Source of the DNA: Terriglobus roseus
GTDB lineage: Bacteria; Acidobacteriota; Terriglobia; Terriglobales; Acidobacteriaceae
Length of the DNA stretch: 64,000 bases
Assembly (NCBI RefSeq): GCF_900102185.1
Contig: NZ_LT629690.1
Coordinates: 3,224,001-3,288,000 of the forward strand
Direction of reading: 5' to 3'
Positions 36,057-44,747 of the stretch are shown here, piece by piece (the stretch's first letter is position 1; every line of letters begins with the position of its first letter). Both the position numbers and the translations under genes were made by a program. Under the pieces are notes generated by a model. It did no database searches. It worked only from the letters and a program-made list of their open reading frames with translations, and had not been told where the DNA came from.

Positions 36057-36406
36057 TGCGCACCTCCCTCTTCGCCCATCACCAACCCAATCGCGCGAGT
36101 CATCTGTCGCCACCGCGTTACTTCACGTGCTAATTGCTTACGCCCTTCCGCAGTCAGCTTGTAGAACTTCGCCTTGCGATTGTTCTCACTCACTCCCCAA
36201 TACGAAGAAACCCAACGCCGATCCTCCAACCGATGCAGCGCCGGATAAAGCGATCCCTGTTCCACTTCCAGCACATCTTCTGATGTGTGCTCAATCACCT
36301 TGGCAATGGTGTGACCATGCGCGTCGCCACCCACCAGCGTCCGCAGAATCATCATGTCCAGCGTGCCTTTCAACATCTCGCTGTCCACCTGGTTCTTCTT
36401 CGCCAT
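36053..36406 (-). CDS. PadR family transcriptional regulator
   Basis: A 117-residue winged-helix repressor: MLKGTLDMMILRTLVGGDAH, GHTIAKVIEHTSEDVLEVEQ, GSLYPALHRLEDRRWV, and KAKFYKLTAEGRKQL are standard PadR blocks. ATG 36406 follows GGGGAG by seven bases; two GTG codons just upstream are alternatives. It is coupled to the ADOP permease gene by an ATGA overlap, the usual arrangement for this pair. A direct repeat upstream (36419-36467) is a candidate autoregulatory operator. Confidence 0.92.
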   Translation of the reverse strand: MAKKNQVDSEMLKGTLDMMILRTLVGGDAHGHTIAKVIEHTSEDVLEVEQGSLYPALHRLEDRRWVSSYWGVSENNRKAKFYKLTAEGRKQLAREVTRWRQMTRAIGLVMGEEGGAQ

Positions 36407-36418
36407 CACCACTCTCCC

Positions 36419-36467
36419 CTCGAATTCCTATGGGAGTGAATACTACACCACTCGAATTTCTATGGGA
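36419..36467. promoter_or_regulatory. direct-repeat candidate PadR operator
   Basis: CTCGAATTCCTATGGGA (36419-36435) and CTCGAATTTCTATGGGA (36451-36467) are 17-base direct repeats differing at one base, spaced 32 bases start to start (about three helical turns). They lie immediately upstream of padR, overlapping the likely promoter. Confidence 0.6.
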
Positions 36468-36603
36468 AACAGAAAAGCCGTCTGGAATTAGCGCTGTTCC
36501 CCCAAAACTCACTGTAGAAATCCTCAAATTCAGAAATACAAACCACTTACGCTGACGACACGCGCCTTGTATCTCATACCCTCGACCGCTACAATCCACG
36601 TCC

Positions 36604-38250
36604 ATGCACCTGCGTTTCGGCTTTCGGACTCTCATCGCCATCTGCGTCACGCTCGCCGTCCTCCTCGGCGTCGTCGCATTTGTGCAATACCGATGGTCAA
36701 AACGTGTACTCACCGCCGATCTCCAACGCGAACGCGAACATCTCGATCTCTCCGCCTCACTCTTCGCATCACGCTTCAACCGCAACGTCGCAGATGCCGT
36801 CAGCTTCATTCAGAACGACGCGCAAACCGCATGGACCACAAACGCACCACTTCCGTCTCTTCCGACACTGATAAAAGAGCTCTACCTCGTCGACATCTCG
36901 AGCGCACAACCTCACGTCCTCCGCGCAAACAACGACGGCACATTCGCAGCAGTGGCAACTCCCAACTGGATGCATCCCGAAGAATGCGCCGCGACTATTT
37001 CCCAGCAACCACTCGCCGTCACGACGCCGATCTTTCAACCCCTTGTCCAAAAGACGAAACAAGGCCAAAGCCTCTTTCTCATCTCGCATGCTAATCACTG
37101 CTTCGTCGCATTGCTTGACGAAGACTTCATTAAGACCACACTCGTTCCGAATCTCCTTCAACAAAGCTTCGGAAAATCTTCCATGAGCGATTACGATTTC
37201 GCCATCGTCCCGCGCCACCGCGATGCACAGCAAATCTACGGCCCCAGGATCAAACCGGATTTCAGAAAGCCTTTCTTCTCCGTATCGTTGCGAAATCTGC
37301 CGCCCATACCAGGTCGCCCATCAACCGCACCAACTCCTCCCGGCAGAATCATCCAGCGCTATCAGATTCAAACCGAGAGCCACGGCCCTCCTTCACCACC
37401 AAACGACATCTGGGAACTGCAAGTCGCGCATCGTGGCTTGCCGCTGGCCGCTGCCTTCCGTCGTGAACGCAAACAAGAACTCCTGCTCGTAGTCGCGGCA
37501 GAATTTCTTCTCGGCGCATCCATCATCCTTCTGGTTCTAAGCGCTCATCGCATGCAACGCTCTGCCGAACAACGAATGCAATTCGTAGCAGCCGTCTCAC
37601 ATGAACTGCGCACGCCCGTATCCTCCATCTCCATGCTTTCGCGCAATCAGGCAGACGGCCTAGTAACCGGCGCAGACAAGGTCACGCAATACGGCGAACT
37701 CATCCACCAGCAATCACGACGCCTCAGCGAAATGATCGAGCAGACGCTTCAATACGCCGGCATCCACTCCAACCTCGGCACAAAAACACGCACGCCAGTC
37801 AACATCGCGAACATCATCTCCACCGCGCTATCTGCGCACTACGACGAACTAACCCGCGCACAATTTCAAGTCGAACAAAACATCCCCAACAACCTTCCGA
37901 CAATTCAAGGCGACGTCAACTTACTCCGCATCGCCATCGACAACCTGCTGTCCAACGCAATCAAGTACGCAGCCAGTGGTCAATGGATCGACATCCGTGC
38001 CGAATACTCCACAAGCAATCGCGCCATCCTCGTACACATCTCCGACCACGGCCCGGGCATTGAATCCATCGATCGCGAACATCTGTTCGAGCCTTTTTAT
38101 CGCGGCCACGCAGCAACAGAAACAAACATCCCCGGCTCCGGCATCGGCCTCAGCCTTGTACGCTCCGCAGCAGAAGCACACGACGGTTCGGTCACCGTCG
38201 AAAGCACACCGGGACAAGGCAGCACCTTTACACTGAGAATCCCCGCATGA
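36604..38250 (+). CDS. membrane sensor histidine kinase
   Basis: A 548-residue kinase. An N-terminal helix (about 8-28) and a second helix (about 297-318) bracket a sensor domain of about 270 residues with no motif I recognise. The dimerisation domain contains VSHELRTPVSS with phospho-acceptor H333. The ATPase domain has NLLSNAIKYA, DHGPGI and GSGIGLSLV. The gene overlaps its response regulator as ATGA. The stimulus is unknown; the sensor is proline-rich around residues 238-268. Confidence 0.92.
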   Translation: MHLRFGFRTLIAICVTLAVLLGVVAFVQYRWSKRVLTADLQREREHLDLSASLFASRFNRNVADAVSFIQNDAQTAWTTNAPLPSLPTLIKELYLVDISSAQPHVLRANNDGTFAAVATPNWMHPEECAATISQQPLAVTTPIFQPLVQKTKQGQSLFLISHANHCFVALLDEDFIKTTLVPNLLQQSFGKSSMSDYDFAIVPRHRDAQQIYGPRIKPDFRKPFFSVSLRNLPPIPGRPSTAPTPPGRIIQRYQIQTESHGPPSPPNDIWELQVAHRGLPLAAAFRRERKQELLLVVAAEFLLGASIILLVLSAHRMQRSAEQRMQFVAAVSHELRTPVSSISMLSRNQADGLVTGADKVTQYGELIHQQSRRLSEMIEQTLQYAGIHSNLGTKTRTPVNIANIISTALSAHYDELTRAQFQVEQNIPNNLPTIQGDVNLLRIAIDNLLSNAIKYAASGQWIDIRAEYSTSNRAILVHISDHGPGIESIDREHLFEPFYRGHAATETNIPGSGIGLSLVRSAAEAHDGSVTVESTPGQGSTFTLRIPA

Positions 38251-38927
38251 AATGCATTCTCTTCATCGAAGACGAACACGCCTTCGCCATCGGCCTCATC
38301 GACCGCCTGCGTGCAGAGGACTATGAAGTGCAATGGGAGAGCAACGGAAACGCAGGCCAACAAGCCGCATCCGCCAACACGTTCGACCTCATCCTGCTCG
38401 ATGTCTCACTCCCCGCCAAGAACGGCTTCGACATTTGCCGCGATCTCCGGCGCGACAACATCTCCACGCCGGTACTCATGCTCACCGCACGCGGCGAAGT
38501 CATCGACCGCGTCCTCGGCCTCAAACTCGGCGCAGACGATTACGTGCAAAAGAACTGCGAACCCATCGAACTCATGGCACGCATCGAGGCCTTACTACGC
38601 AGATCACAACCCTCTGCAACGTCACCCGACATCACAACCCTCGGCGACATCCGCATCGACTTCCGTCAACACGAAGTTTCACGTGCAGGCATTGCCGTAA
38701 TCCTCACACCTATCGAGTTCCGATTGCTTAAGTACCTTAACCAACATCGCGGCAACATCATCACTCGCGAAGAGCTATTGGAAAACGTGTGGGCGGCAGA
38801 CGGCAGCATGCTCAGCCGCACTGTCGACGTTCACGTTGCAGGCCTGCGCAAGAAGATCGAAGAAGACCCGCGCTATCCGCGCTTCCTCCTCACGATCAAA
38901 GGCGCCGGATACAAACTCGCTCTTTGA
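38247..38927 (+). CDS. OmpR/PhoB-type response regulator
   Basis: A 226-residue regulator with receiver domain (acidic E8, D9; phospho-acceptor D52 in LLDVSLP; T80; K102) and a C-terminal winged helix (SRTVDVHVAGLRKKIEEDP...IKGAGYKLAL). After K102 the usual Pro-Phe is replaced by N-C-E-P (VQKNCEP), a small departure from the 'DDYxxKPF' consensus. It is translationally coupled to the kinase by ATGA. The TIGR03435 gene 72 bases downstream is a possible target or read-through product. Confidence 0.93.
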   Translation: MKCILFIEDEHAFAIGLIDRLRAEDYEVQWESNGNAGQQAASANTFDLILLDVSLPAKNGFDICRDLRRDNISTPVLMLTARGEVIDRVLGLKLGADDYVQKNCEPIELMARIEALLRRSQPSATSPDITTLGDIRIDFRQHEVSRAGIAVILTPIEFRLLKYLNQHRGNIITREELLENVWAADGSMLSRTVDVHVAGLRKKIEEDPRYPRFLLTIKGAGYKLAL

Positions 38928-38999
38928 TCCCGCCACACCTTTACATTCCTTACATACAATTTGCATGCCTGACCTGCACATCGCGACACAATCAGGCTC

Positions 39000-39836
39000 A
39001 TGAAATTCCTCTCGGTTCTTCCGCTCGTACTCGTCGCATCTTTCGCGGTCGCAACAGCGCAACACCCACAAAGCAACCTGTCGTTCGAAGTTGCCTCCAT
39101 CCGTCCCGGCGCCGACGCAGATGCGGAGATGATCGCAATCCGCATGAACGCGGAACGCTCCATGATCCATTACGTCAACGTTTCGCTGCGCGACATGATC
39201 CGCGTCGCTTACAACATCAAAGAGTTTCAAGTCACCGGCCCCGACTGGATCCGCAATCGCTTCAACATTGAAGCCAAATACCCCGCCGGAGCCACAGAAG
39301 ATCAAGTGCCAGAGATGTTGCAGTCTCTCCTACGTGATCGCTTCAAACTCCAGTTCCACAACGAAACGAAAGACCATGCCGTATTCGCACTCGTCGTAGG
39401 CAAGAACGGACCAAAGCTCAAGCCATCCGAAGTCAAAGCAACGGACTATCCCGACAGCCCCAACCGCAAACCCGGCACGCCCGTACGAGGCGATCTCCAG
39501 ATCATGGGCAGCCCCACCGGTATGCACTTAAAAGGCCCCGCCCTAACCCTCAGCCGCCTCTGCGAAACGCTATCCATGTTTGTCGATCAGCCCGTCGTAG
39601 ACCGGACAGGCCTGCCGGAACGCTACGACATCGACCTCACCTTCATGCCAGAAAACATGCGCATGCGCGGAGGCCCCGGTGGCCCGGGACAAGGAGCCGA
39701 CGGAGGCACAGAGGCACAACCACGCATCACCCTCTTCGAAGCAATACAGGACCTCGGTCTAAAACTCGAACCACGCAAAGCACCACTACAAATGCTCATC
39801 GTGGACCACATCGAAAAAGCACCCACAGAAAACTAA
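39000..39836 (+). CDS. TIGR03435 family secreted protein
   Basis: A 278-residue protein with signal MKFLSVLPLVLVASFAVATAQ. Family blocks are FEVASIRPGADA, VNVSLRDMIRVAYNIKEFQVTGPDW, LLRDRFKLQFHNETKDHAVFALVVG, PVVDRTGLPERYDIDLTF and the C-terminal GLKLEPRKAPLQMLIVDHIEKAP. A Gly/Met-rich linker (MRMRGGPGGPGQG) lies before the last block. Function is unknown. ATG 39000 follows the two-component pair on the same strand. Confidence 0.88.
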   Translation: MKFLSVLPLVLVASFAVATAQHPQSNLSFEVASIRPGADADAEMIAIRMNAERSMIHYVNVSLRDMIRVAYNIKEFQVTGPDWIRNRFNIEAKYPAGATEDQVPEMLQSLLRDRFKLQFHNETKDHAVFALVVGKNGPKLKPSEVKATDYPDSPNRKPGTPVRGDLQIMGSPTGMHLKGPALTLSRLCETLSMFVDQPVVDRTGLPERYDIDLTFMPENMRMRGGPGGPGQGADGGTEAQPRITLFEAIQDLGLKLEPRKAPLQMLIVDHIEKAPTEN

Positions 39837-39853
39837 ATGAGGAACGCGCTGCG

Positions 39854-40090
39854 ATGAAACTCATACTCGCAACAACATTGCTGCTCTCATGGATTCCCCA
39901 CCCCCACCATGCACCACGAATCATGCGACCAGCGAACAATGGCACACCTGCACTCAGACTGTCTTTTCAGTTAGCAATAAATACCAACTTAACCAGTCAC
40001 CAAGAAGGTAATCCGATAGTGAGTGTGATCGTCGCGAACATCACGCTAAGAAGCCGACAGATACCGATCAACGTAACTCTAACCATCTAG
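39854..40090 (+). CDS. short open frame, possibly a truncated exported protein
   Basis: A 78-residue frame 18 bases after the TIGR03435 gene. It begins with a signal-like segment (MKLILATTLLLSWIPHPHHA). Its tail (LRLSFQLAINTNLTSHQEGN... INVTLTI) recalls the first strands of beta-sandwich domains of the 'sxxkGepipitvtltN' kind and then stops abruptly. It may be a remnant of a larger gene. I cannot assign a family; coding status is uncertain. Confidence 0.35.
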   Translation: MKLILATTLLLSWIPHPHHAPRIMRPANNGTPALRLSFQLAINTNLTSHQEGNPIVSVIVANITLRSRQIPINVTLTI

Positions 40091-40207
40091 TTACTTCATA
40101 ATTGGTCCTCGACTATATACAAGACTGGCCCCACCCATACAAACCAATTGACCCTGCATCCTGTCACAGGTTAGCTTCGAGTCTGCTCTGACAGGAGAGA
40201 TCGAACA

Positions 40208-41164
40208 TTGACGAAATGCATGGCTGGTTCAACATGGACTATGCTCCTATCGCTTGCACTGGGCACTGCCGCAGCACAGTCCGCTTCTCCAGACGTCGCC
40301 ACCTTGCACACAAGCGCCCACCTCGTTCCAATTGCCACCGTGGTAAAGGATAAAAATGGTCTTCCTATATCTGATCTAACGAAAGACGACTTCATTCTGA
40401 AGCAGGACGGCAAGGAAGAGAGCATCCGTTATTTCTCCGTTGCGGAGCAACTACCAATCACATTCGCAGTTCTCGTCGACGTGAGTGCCAGCCAAAGCAC
40501 CATGGTAGAAGACGAAGTAAAGGCGAGCGACATCTTCTTTGAAACGATGTTACAGCGGCCGCAAGATCGAGCCATGCTGGTTCAGTTCGATACAACGATC
40601 CAACAGCTGAAAGCATTAACCAACCAATACGCTCTGCTTCATCTCGCTCTTGGCTATGTGAAGAGTGGAGCCGAAGCTAAGAACGGCACACGCGTGATGG
40701 ATGCTGTAGCTGGCGTAACAGAGAAGGTATTAGCAAAAGAGAACGGCCGCAAGGCGATCATCTTGATCACCGACGGCGGCGACACCGATAGTCGCGTTAC
40801 TCTCAAGTCCACCATCGAAGAAGCCCAGAAGGCAGATGTAGCCGTTTATTCCATCTGCTACAGAGCGACCGATGCTGGACTCTCAGGTGCTCCATCGCAG
40901 GTCATCAACTCCATGGTGGACCGCTCCAATGACATCCTCAGAAAACTCGCAGGTGAAACCGGTGGAGATACTTTTCGCGTAACTCGCCAAATGACCTTGC
41001 AGAAAATCTTGGCACAGATTGCCGACGGGCTAAACAAGCAATACGAAATTGGTTACATTCCGCCGCCGAATACATCCACCAACCGCTTCCACAAGCTGGA
41101 ACTCAAAACGAAGGATCCTCACCTTAAAGTGCAAGCCCGCACCGAGTTTTTCGCCGCGCCATAA
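40208..41164 (+). CDS. VWFA-related Acidobacterial domain protein
   Basis: A 318-residue exported protein. After a hydrophobic start (TWTMLLSLALGTAAAQ) comes a short beta domain (VPIATVVKDKNGLPISDLTKDDF), then a von Willebrand A domain with the MIDAS motif VDVSASQS (D91-x-S-x-S95). Later markers are AIILITDGGDTDSRV and LAGETGGDTFRV. The architecture matches the VWFA-related Acidobacterial family (TIGR03436). TTG 40208 is eight bases after GGAGAG; ATG 40220 is an alternative. The role is unknown, probably protein or surface binding. Confidence 0.85.
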   Translation: MTKCMAGSTWTMLLSLALGTAAAQSASPDVATLHTSAHLVPIATVVKDKNGLPISDLTKDDFILKQDGKEESIRYFSVAEQLPITFAVLVDVSASQSTMVEDEVKASDIFFETMLQRPQDRAMLVQFDTTIQQLKALTNQYALLHLALGYVKSGAEAKNGTRVMDAVAGVTEKVLAKENGRKAIILITDGGDTDSRVTLKSTIEEAQKADVAVYSICYRATDAGLSGAPSQVINSMVDRSNDILRKLAGETGGDTFRVTRQMTLQKILAQIADGLNKQYEIGYIPPPNTSTNRFHKLELKTKDPHLKVQARTEFFAAP

Positions 41165-41254
41165 AGAACATCTGATGATGTTCATGCCAAGGTAATCCCA
41201 TTCACGGCACTGCCTAATAACGTAGAAAACTATCGCAGAAACGATGCCAGGCCT

Positions 41255-41983
41255 CTACTGAGTTGAGACCTTCGTCGGTCGCTGAATCTCAACAGCCCGC
41301 AAACTAAAACTAGCAACCGCAGCAGGATTTGACTTCGGACGCATGTACAAAGTGCCCAACACTTCCCGCGCCTCGGGCGTCTGATCTCGCAATCGAAAGA
41401 CAATCAACCCCGGCTCCACTTCCTTCGCCGACAACAAGCTGAAACCACCAGTCTGCCCGCGTAACTCCATCTGCGCCGCCGCCGTCGCAGCCACAGCATC
41501 ATTGGGCAAAGCATCTTCCAGGTCCGAATAACTGTTCTGGTTAAACGCAGCCAACCACCGATACAACAGATGCCCCGCAGGACTATCTGGAATCAATCCC
41601 GACTGTTCTCCAAACCGAGGCAGATGCACGATCACCGTCGCATGCACATTGCTGATCCGCTGCCCCTTCTTCGCAGGCACAGGAGCATCTCCTGCATCGC
41701 CCAGCACAATCGTGTCCACCTGCGAAGGGTCGTCATCGTCATCGTCGTCCGCGTGCGAGCCACTTGAAGAAGAACCACCACCAGTGCGCGAAGCACTGCC
41801 ACCTTCATCACTTCGAAAGTGCCGCGCACGGCCATGCCCCAATCCCATGGCAACCATCGACAGAGCGCCGCCAGCAATCATCACCGCCAACAGCACCGCA
41901 GAAGGCCGCATTGGCTGCCGAGCCATTACGGAGAAACTCGGCACACTCTGAGGACGCGACTCTGTAACCACCGGCGGCTGCAT
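41255..41983 (-). CDS. membrane-anchored protein with poly-Asp linker and hydrolase-associated domain
   Basis: A 242-residue protein: a cytoplasmic tail, one helix (about 29-48), a low-complexity linker of Gly/Ser and seven consecutive Asp, then a C-terminal domain (about 128-230). The block LLYRWLAAFNQNSYSDL...MELRGQTGGFSLLSAKEVEPGLIVFRLRD resembles the 'F..l..aFNsgd...LreqTGGf.l..i' domain often fused to S41 peptidases and beta-lactamase-like enzymes. Here it stands alone with no catalytic partner. Start ATG 41983. Function unknown. Confidence 0.65.
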   Translation of the reverse strand: MQPPVVTESRPQSVPSFSVMARQPMRPSAVLLAVMIAGGALSMVAMGLGHGRARHFRSDEGGSASRTGGGSSSSGSHADDDDDDDPSQVDTIVLGDAGDAPVPAKKGQRISNVHATVIVHLPRFGEQSGLIPDSPAGHLLYRWLAAFNQNSYSDLEDALPNDAVAATAAAQMELRGQTGGFSLLSAKEVEPGLIVFRLRDQTPEAREVLGTLYMRPKSNPAAVASFSLRAVEIQRPTKVSTQ

Positions 41984-42167
41984 CAGTGAATCGGCTCCTC
42001 AGGGCGCGCCACTCCGCACATCGGCGCGAACCGTGGCCCCAGTGTAGCGCCCCATCAACTCACAGATCCCGCCGCGCGAAACCGACAGCTGACCGACTTA
42101 TGCATCACGCAAAGTGCAATCCACCACCGCACCAGAAACATGCCCCATCGCAAAACAATCCTTTTGA

Positions 42168-42240
42168 GGCATGCGTGCATGCCAGTCCAGGTCAATACTG
42201 GATCCCGTACAACGGCGCTAACCAGGATTTACCTGGATCC
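42168..42240. promoter_or_regulatory. palindrome plus paired 19-base sites upstream of SDR cluster
   Basis: GGCATGCGTGCATGCC (42168-42183) is a perfect palindrome with 7-base arms. Two related sites follow, CCAGGTCAATACTGGATCC (42187-42205) and CCAGGATTTACCTGGATCC (42222-42240), 35 bases apart and each with internal dyad symmetry. They lie in the 302-base gap before the first SDR gene; no gene is seen in that gap. Confidence 0.45.
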
Positions 42241-42285
42241 GCCTTACTCAAACAGCATGATTTGTGAACAGAAAGGTGGAGCAAC

Positions 42286-43029
42286 ATGTCTCATCCTCTT
42301 GAGGGAAAGATCGCATTCGTAACAGGCGGATCACGCGGAATCGGCGCTGCGATTGCCAAACGTCTCGCATCTGATGGAGCCAGCGTAGCCATCACATACG
42401 CAAAGGACGCAACTGCCGCTTCGGCAGTAGTCAAGGCAATCCAGGACGCAGGTGGAAAAGCCATCGCGATTCAGGCGGACGCAGTCAGTGCAAAAGCAAG
42501 CGTCTCCGCAGTTGAGAAAGCCGTCAGTGAACTCGGCAAGCTTGACATCCTCGTCAACAACGCAGGCACGGCAATTCCAAAACCATTCGAAGAGGCCACT
42601 CTTGAAGAAATGGAACACGTCATCAATCTCAACATTCGCGGCGTGTTCGTCACCACGCAAGCAGCACTGAAACGCATGAACAACAACGGCCGCATCATCA
42701 TGATCGGTTCATGTGTAGGTGAAAAAAATCTCACGCCCGGACTGGCCGCTTACTCGGCGACCAAGGGCGCCGTGAAGATGTTTACGCAAAGCCTATCCAG
42801 AGAAGTTGGCGACCGCGGCATTACGGTGAACAATGTTCAGCCTGGCCCTATCGACACCGACCTCAACCCCGCTGCGGGCGATTGGGCGACACCTCAGATA
42901 GCTGTCACTGCTCTGAAGCGATACGGACGCGCCGATGAGGTCGCAGCTCTCGTCGCATTCGTCGCCAGCCCGGAATCGTCATACATCACCGGCGCAAATC
43001 TAACTGTAGATGGCGGCACAAACGCATAG
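42286..43029 (+). CDS. SDR family oxidoreductase 1
   Basis: A 247-residue classical short-chain dehydrogenase. Rossmann motif TGGSRGIGAAI (about 13-23), NNAGTA, and catalytic YSATKGA with an upstream Ser. The C-terminus ITGANLTVDGGTNA is standard. The Ala-Thr pattern suggests NADP(H). It starts a run of three SDR genes on the same strand, 67 bases before the next. Substrate unknown. Confidence 0.9.
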   Translation: MSHPLEGKIAFVTGGSRGIGAAIAKRLASDGASVAITYAKDATAASAVVKAIQDAGGKAIAIQADAVSAKASVSAVEKAVSELGKLDILVNNAGTAIPKPFEEATLEEMEHVINLNIRGVFVTTQAALKRMNNNGRIIMIGSCVGEKNLTPGLAAYSATKGAVKMFTQSLSREVGDRGITVNNVQPGPIDTDLNPAAGDWATPQIAVTALKRYGRADEVAALVAFVASPESSYITGANLTVDGGTNA

Positions 43030-43096
43030 TGGGTAGCGGCCTCATCAGGACGATTCGTACCGGAGGCCGCTGCACTGCTTCAAAGGAGTCGCAATC

Positions 43097-43858
43097 ATGT
43101 TGAAGAACAAAGTAGCTCTCGTAACCGGTGCTTCAAGAGGCATCGGACGCGCCACAGCCATCGCTCTCGCTGAGGCTGGCGCACGCGTTCTCGTTCACTA
43201 CGGCCGCTCCGCACAGGAAGCCGAATCGCTCGTTGCCGCCATCCGAACAAACGGAGGACAAGCAGACGCTTTGTCATCTGATCTTGCAACGCCCAACGCA
43301 GCGATCGAGATCGCAACAAAAGTAAGCTCACTCACGAGCGGTCAACTAGACATCGTGGTGTTAAACGCGGGCATCAGCAAGGCCGCACGCATCGCCGACT
43401 ACACTGCAGAGGATCTCGATACTCTCTTTGCAACCAACGTCCGCGGGCCATTTCTGCTTGTTCAGCAACTGCTTCCATTGCTTCGAGAGGGCGCAAGCAT
43501 CATCGCCATCACTTCCGTTGTGGCTCGCGAAGTAGTCGGCAATCCCGCGCCTGACAAGCCATCCATCCTCGCCTACGCCTCCACCAAAGGAGCACTTGAA
43601 ACCCTCGTGAAAAATTGGGCCGCAATGCTTGGCCCGCAGGGCATTCGCGTGAACGCAGTAGCACCCGGAGTGATCGACACCGACATGTCGAACTTCACCA
43701 AGACGGAAGCGGGAAGAGAGACAGCCCTGGCCATGCAGGCACTGAAACGCATCGGCAAACCAGAAGACGTAGCTGATGTCGTCGCCTTCTTAGCCTCCGA
43801 CGCATCCCGATGGATCACAGGCGCCAGTATTCCAGTAGATGGCGGATCGAAGCTCTAA
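43097..43858 (+). CDS. SDR family oxidoreductase 2
   Basis: A 253-residue classical SDR with TGASRGIGRATA, the NAG motif in LNAGISKAA, catalytic YASTKGA and terminal ITGASIPVDGGSKL. It resembles 3-oxoacyl-ACP reductase (FabG)-like and glucose dehydrogenase-like SDRs. GGAG precedes the ATG at 43097. It is the middle gene of the SDR trio and less similar to its two neighbours than they are to each other. Confidence 0.9.
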   Translation: MLKNKVALVTGASRGIGRATAIALAEAGARVLVHYGRSAQEAESLVAAIRTNGGQADALSSDLATPNAAIEIATKVSSLTSGQLDIVVLNAGISKAARIADYTAEDLDTLFATNVRGPFLLVQQLLPLLREGASIIAITSVVAREVVGNPAPDKPSILAYASTKGALETLVKNWAAMLGPQGIRVNAVAPGVIDTDMSNFTKTEAGRETALAMQALKRIGKPEDVADVVAFLASDASRWITGASIPVDGGSKL

Positions 43859-43949
43859 TTCTTCTCGAAAACACGCTCCTTCAGATTTCAAGTGCCTTAG
43901 TGCGCAGCAAATGTTTCAATGGCACGCAAACAGTTTTAGGAGATTAGCG

Positions 43950-44690
43950 ATGGCAAGTTTGACCGGCAAATCAGCTTTGGTAACAGGCGGCTCCCGTGGC
44001 ATTGGCGCTGCCATTGTGCAACGACTCGCAAAAGAAGGCGCGCGCGTAGCGTTCACCTACAGTGCCTCCAGCGAACAGGCCAACCGTCTTGTTGAACAAA
44101 TTGCAAAAGATGGCGGCGAAGCAATCGGCATCAAGGCAGACGCGGCCGATCAAGCAGCAGTACGCGAAGCAGTACAGCAGGCCGCAAATCATTTCGACAA
44201 GATCGACATCCTCGTAAACAACGCGGGCATCATCGTTCTCGGCCCCATCACCGACATCAAAGAAGAAGACTTCCAACGCATTCTCGCCATCAACGTGCAC
44301 AGCGTTTTCACCGCGACACAGGAAGCAGTACGCCACATGCCCGATGGCGGACGCATCATTCACATCGGCTCGGTAAACAGTGACCGCATGCCTTTCGCAG
44401 GTGGCTCGGTCTACGCTCTCACCAAGGGAGCCATCTTCAGCTTCACCAAAGGCCTCGCGCGCGACCTCGGTCCCCGCAACATCACCGTCAACAACATCCA
44501 GCCAGGCCCCGTCGACACCGACGCCAATCCCGCCAACGGCCCATTCGCAGAAACAATGCTCGGCCTCATGGCCCTCAAGCGTTACGGCAAAGGCGAAGAG
44601 ATCGCTGGACTAGTAACCTATCTCGCTGGCCCCGAAGCTGGATACATCACCGGAGCAGGCATCCTGATCGACGGCGGCTTCGACGCCTAA
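43950..44690 (+). CDS. SDR family oxidoreductase 3
   Basis: A 246-residue classical SDR closely related to SDR 1: TGGSRGIGAAIVQRLAKEGA, NNAGIIVLGP, YALTKGAIFSF and ITGAGILIDGGFDA. The frame is open back to 43839, overlapping SDR 2, but ATG 43950 has TAGGAGA seven bases upstream and begins directly at the Rossmann fold. The third in a row, 91 bases after SDR 2. Gene duplication between SDR 1 and 3 is likely. Confidence 0.9.
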   Translation: MASLTGKSALVTGGSRGIGAAIVQRLAKEGARVAFTYSASSEQANRLVEQIAKDGGEAIGIKADAADQAAVREAVQQAANHFDKIDILVNNAGIIVLGPITDIKEEDFQRILAINVHSVFTATQEAVRHMPDGGRIIHIGSVNSDRMPFAGGSVYALTKGAIFSFTKGLARDLGPRNITVNNIQPGPVDTDANPANGPFAETMLGLMALKRYGKGEEIAGLVTYLAGPEAGYITGAGILIDGGFDA

Positions 44691-44747
44691 AGCCCGCAAG
44701 ACGAAACGCAGAGAGGAACATTGCAACATGCAATTTCCTCCTGCGTC

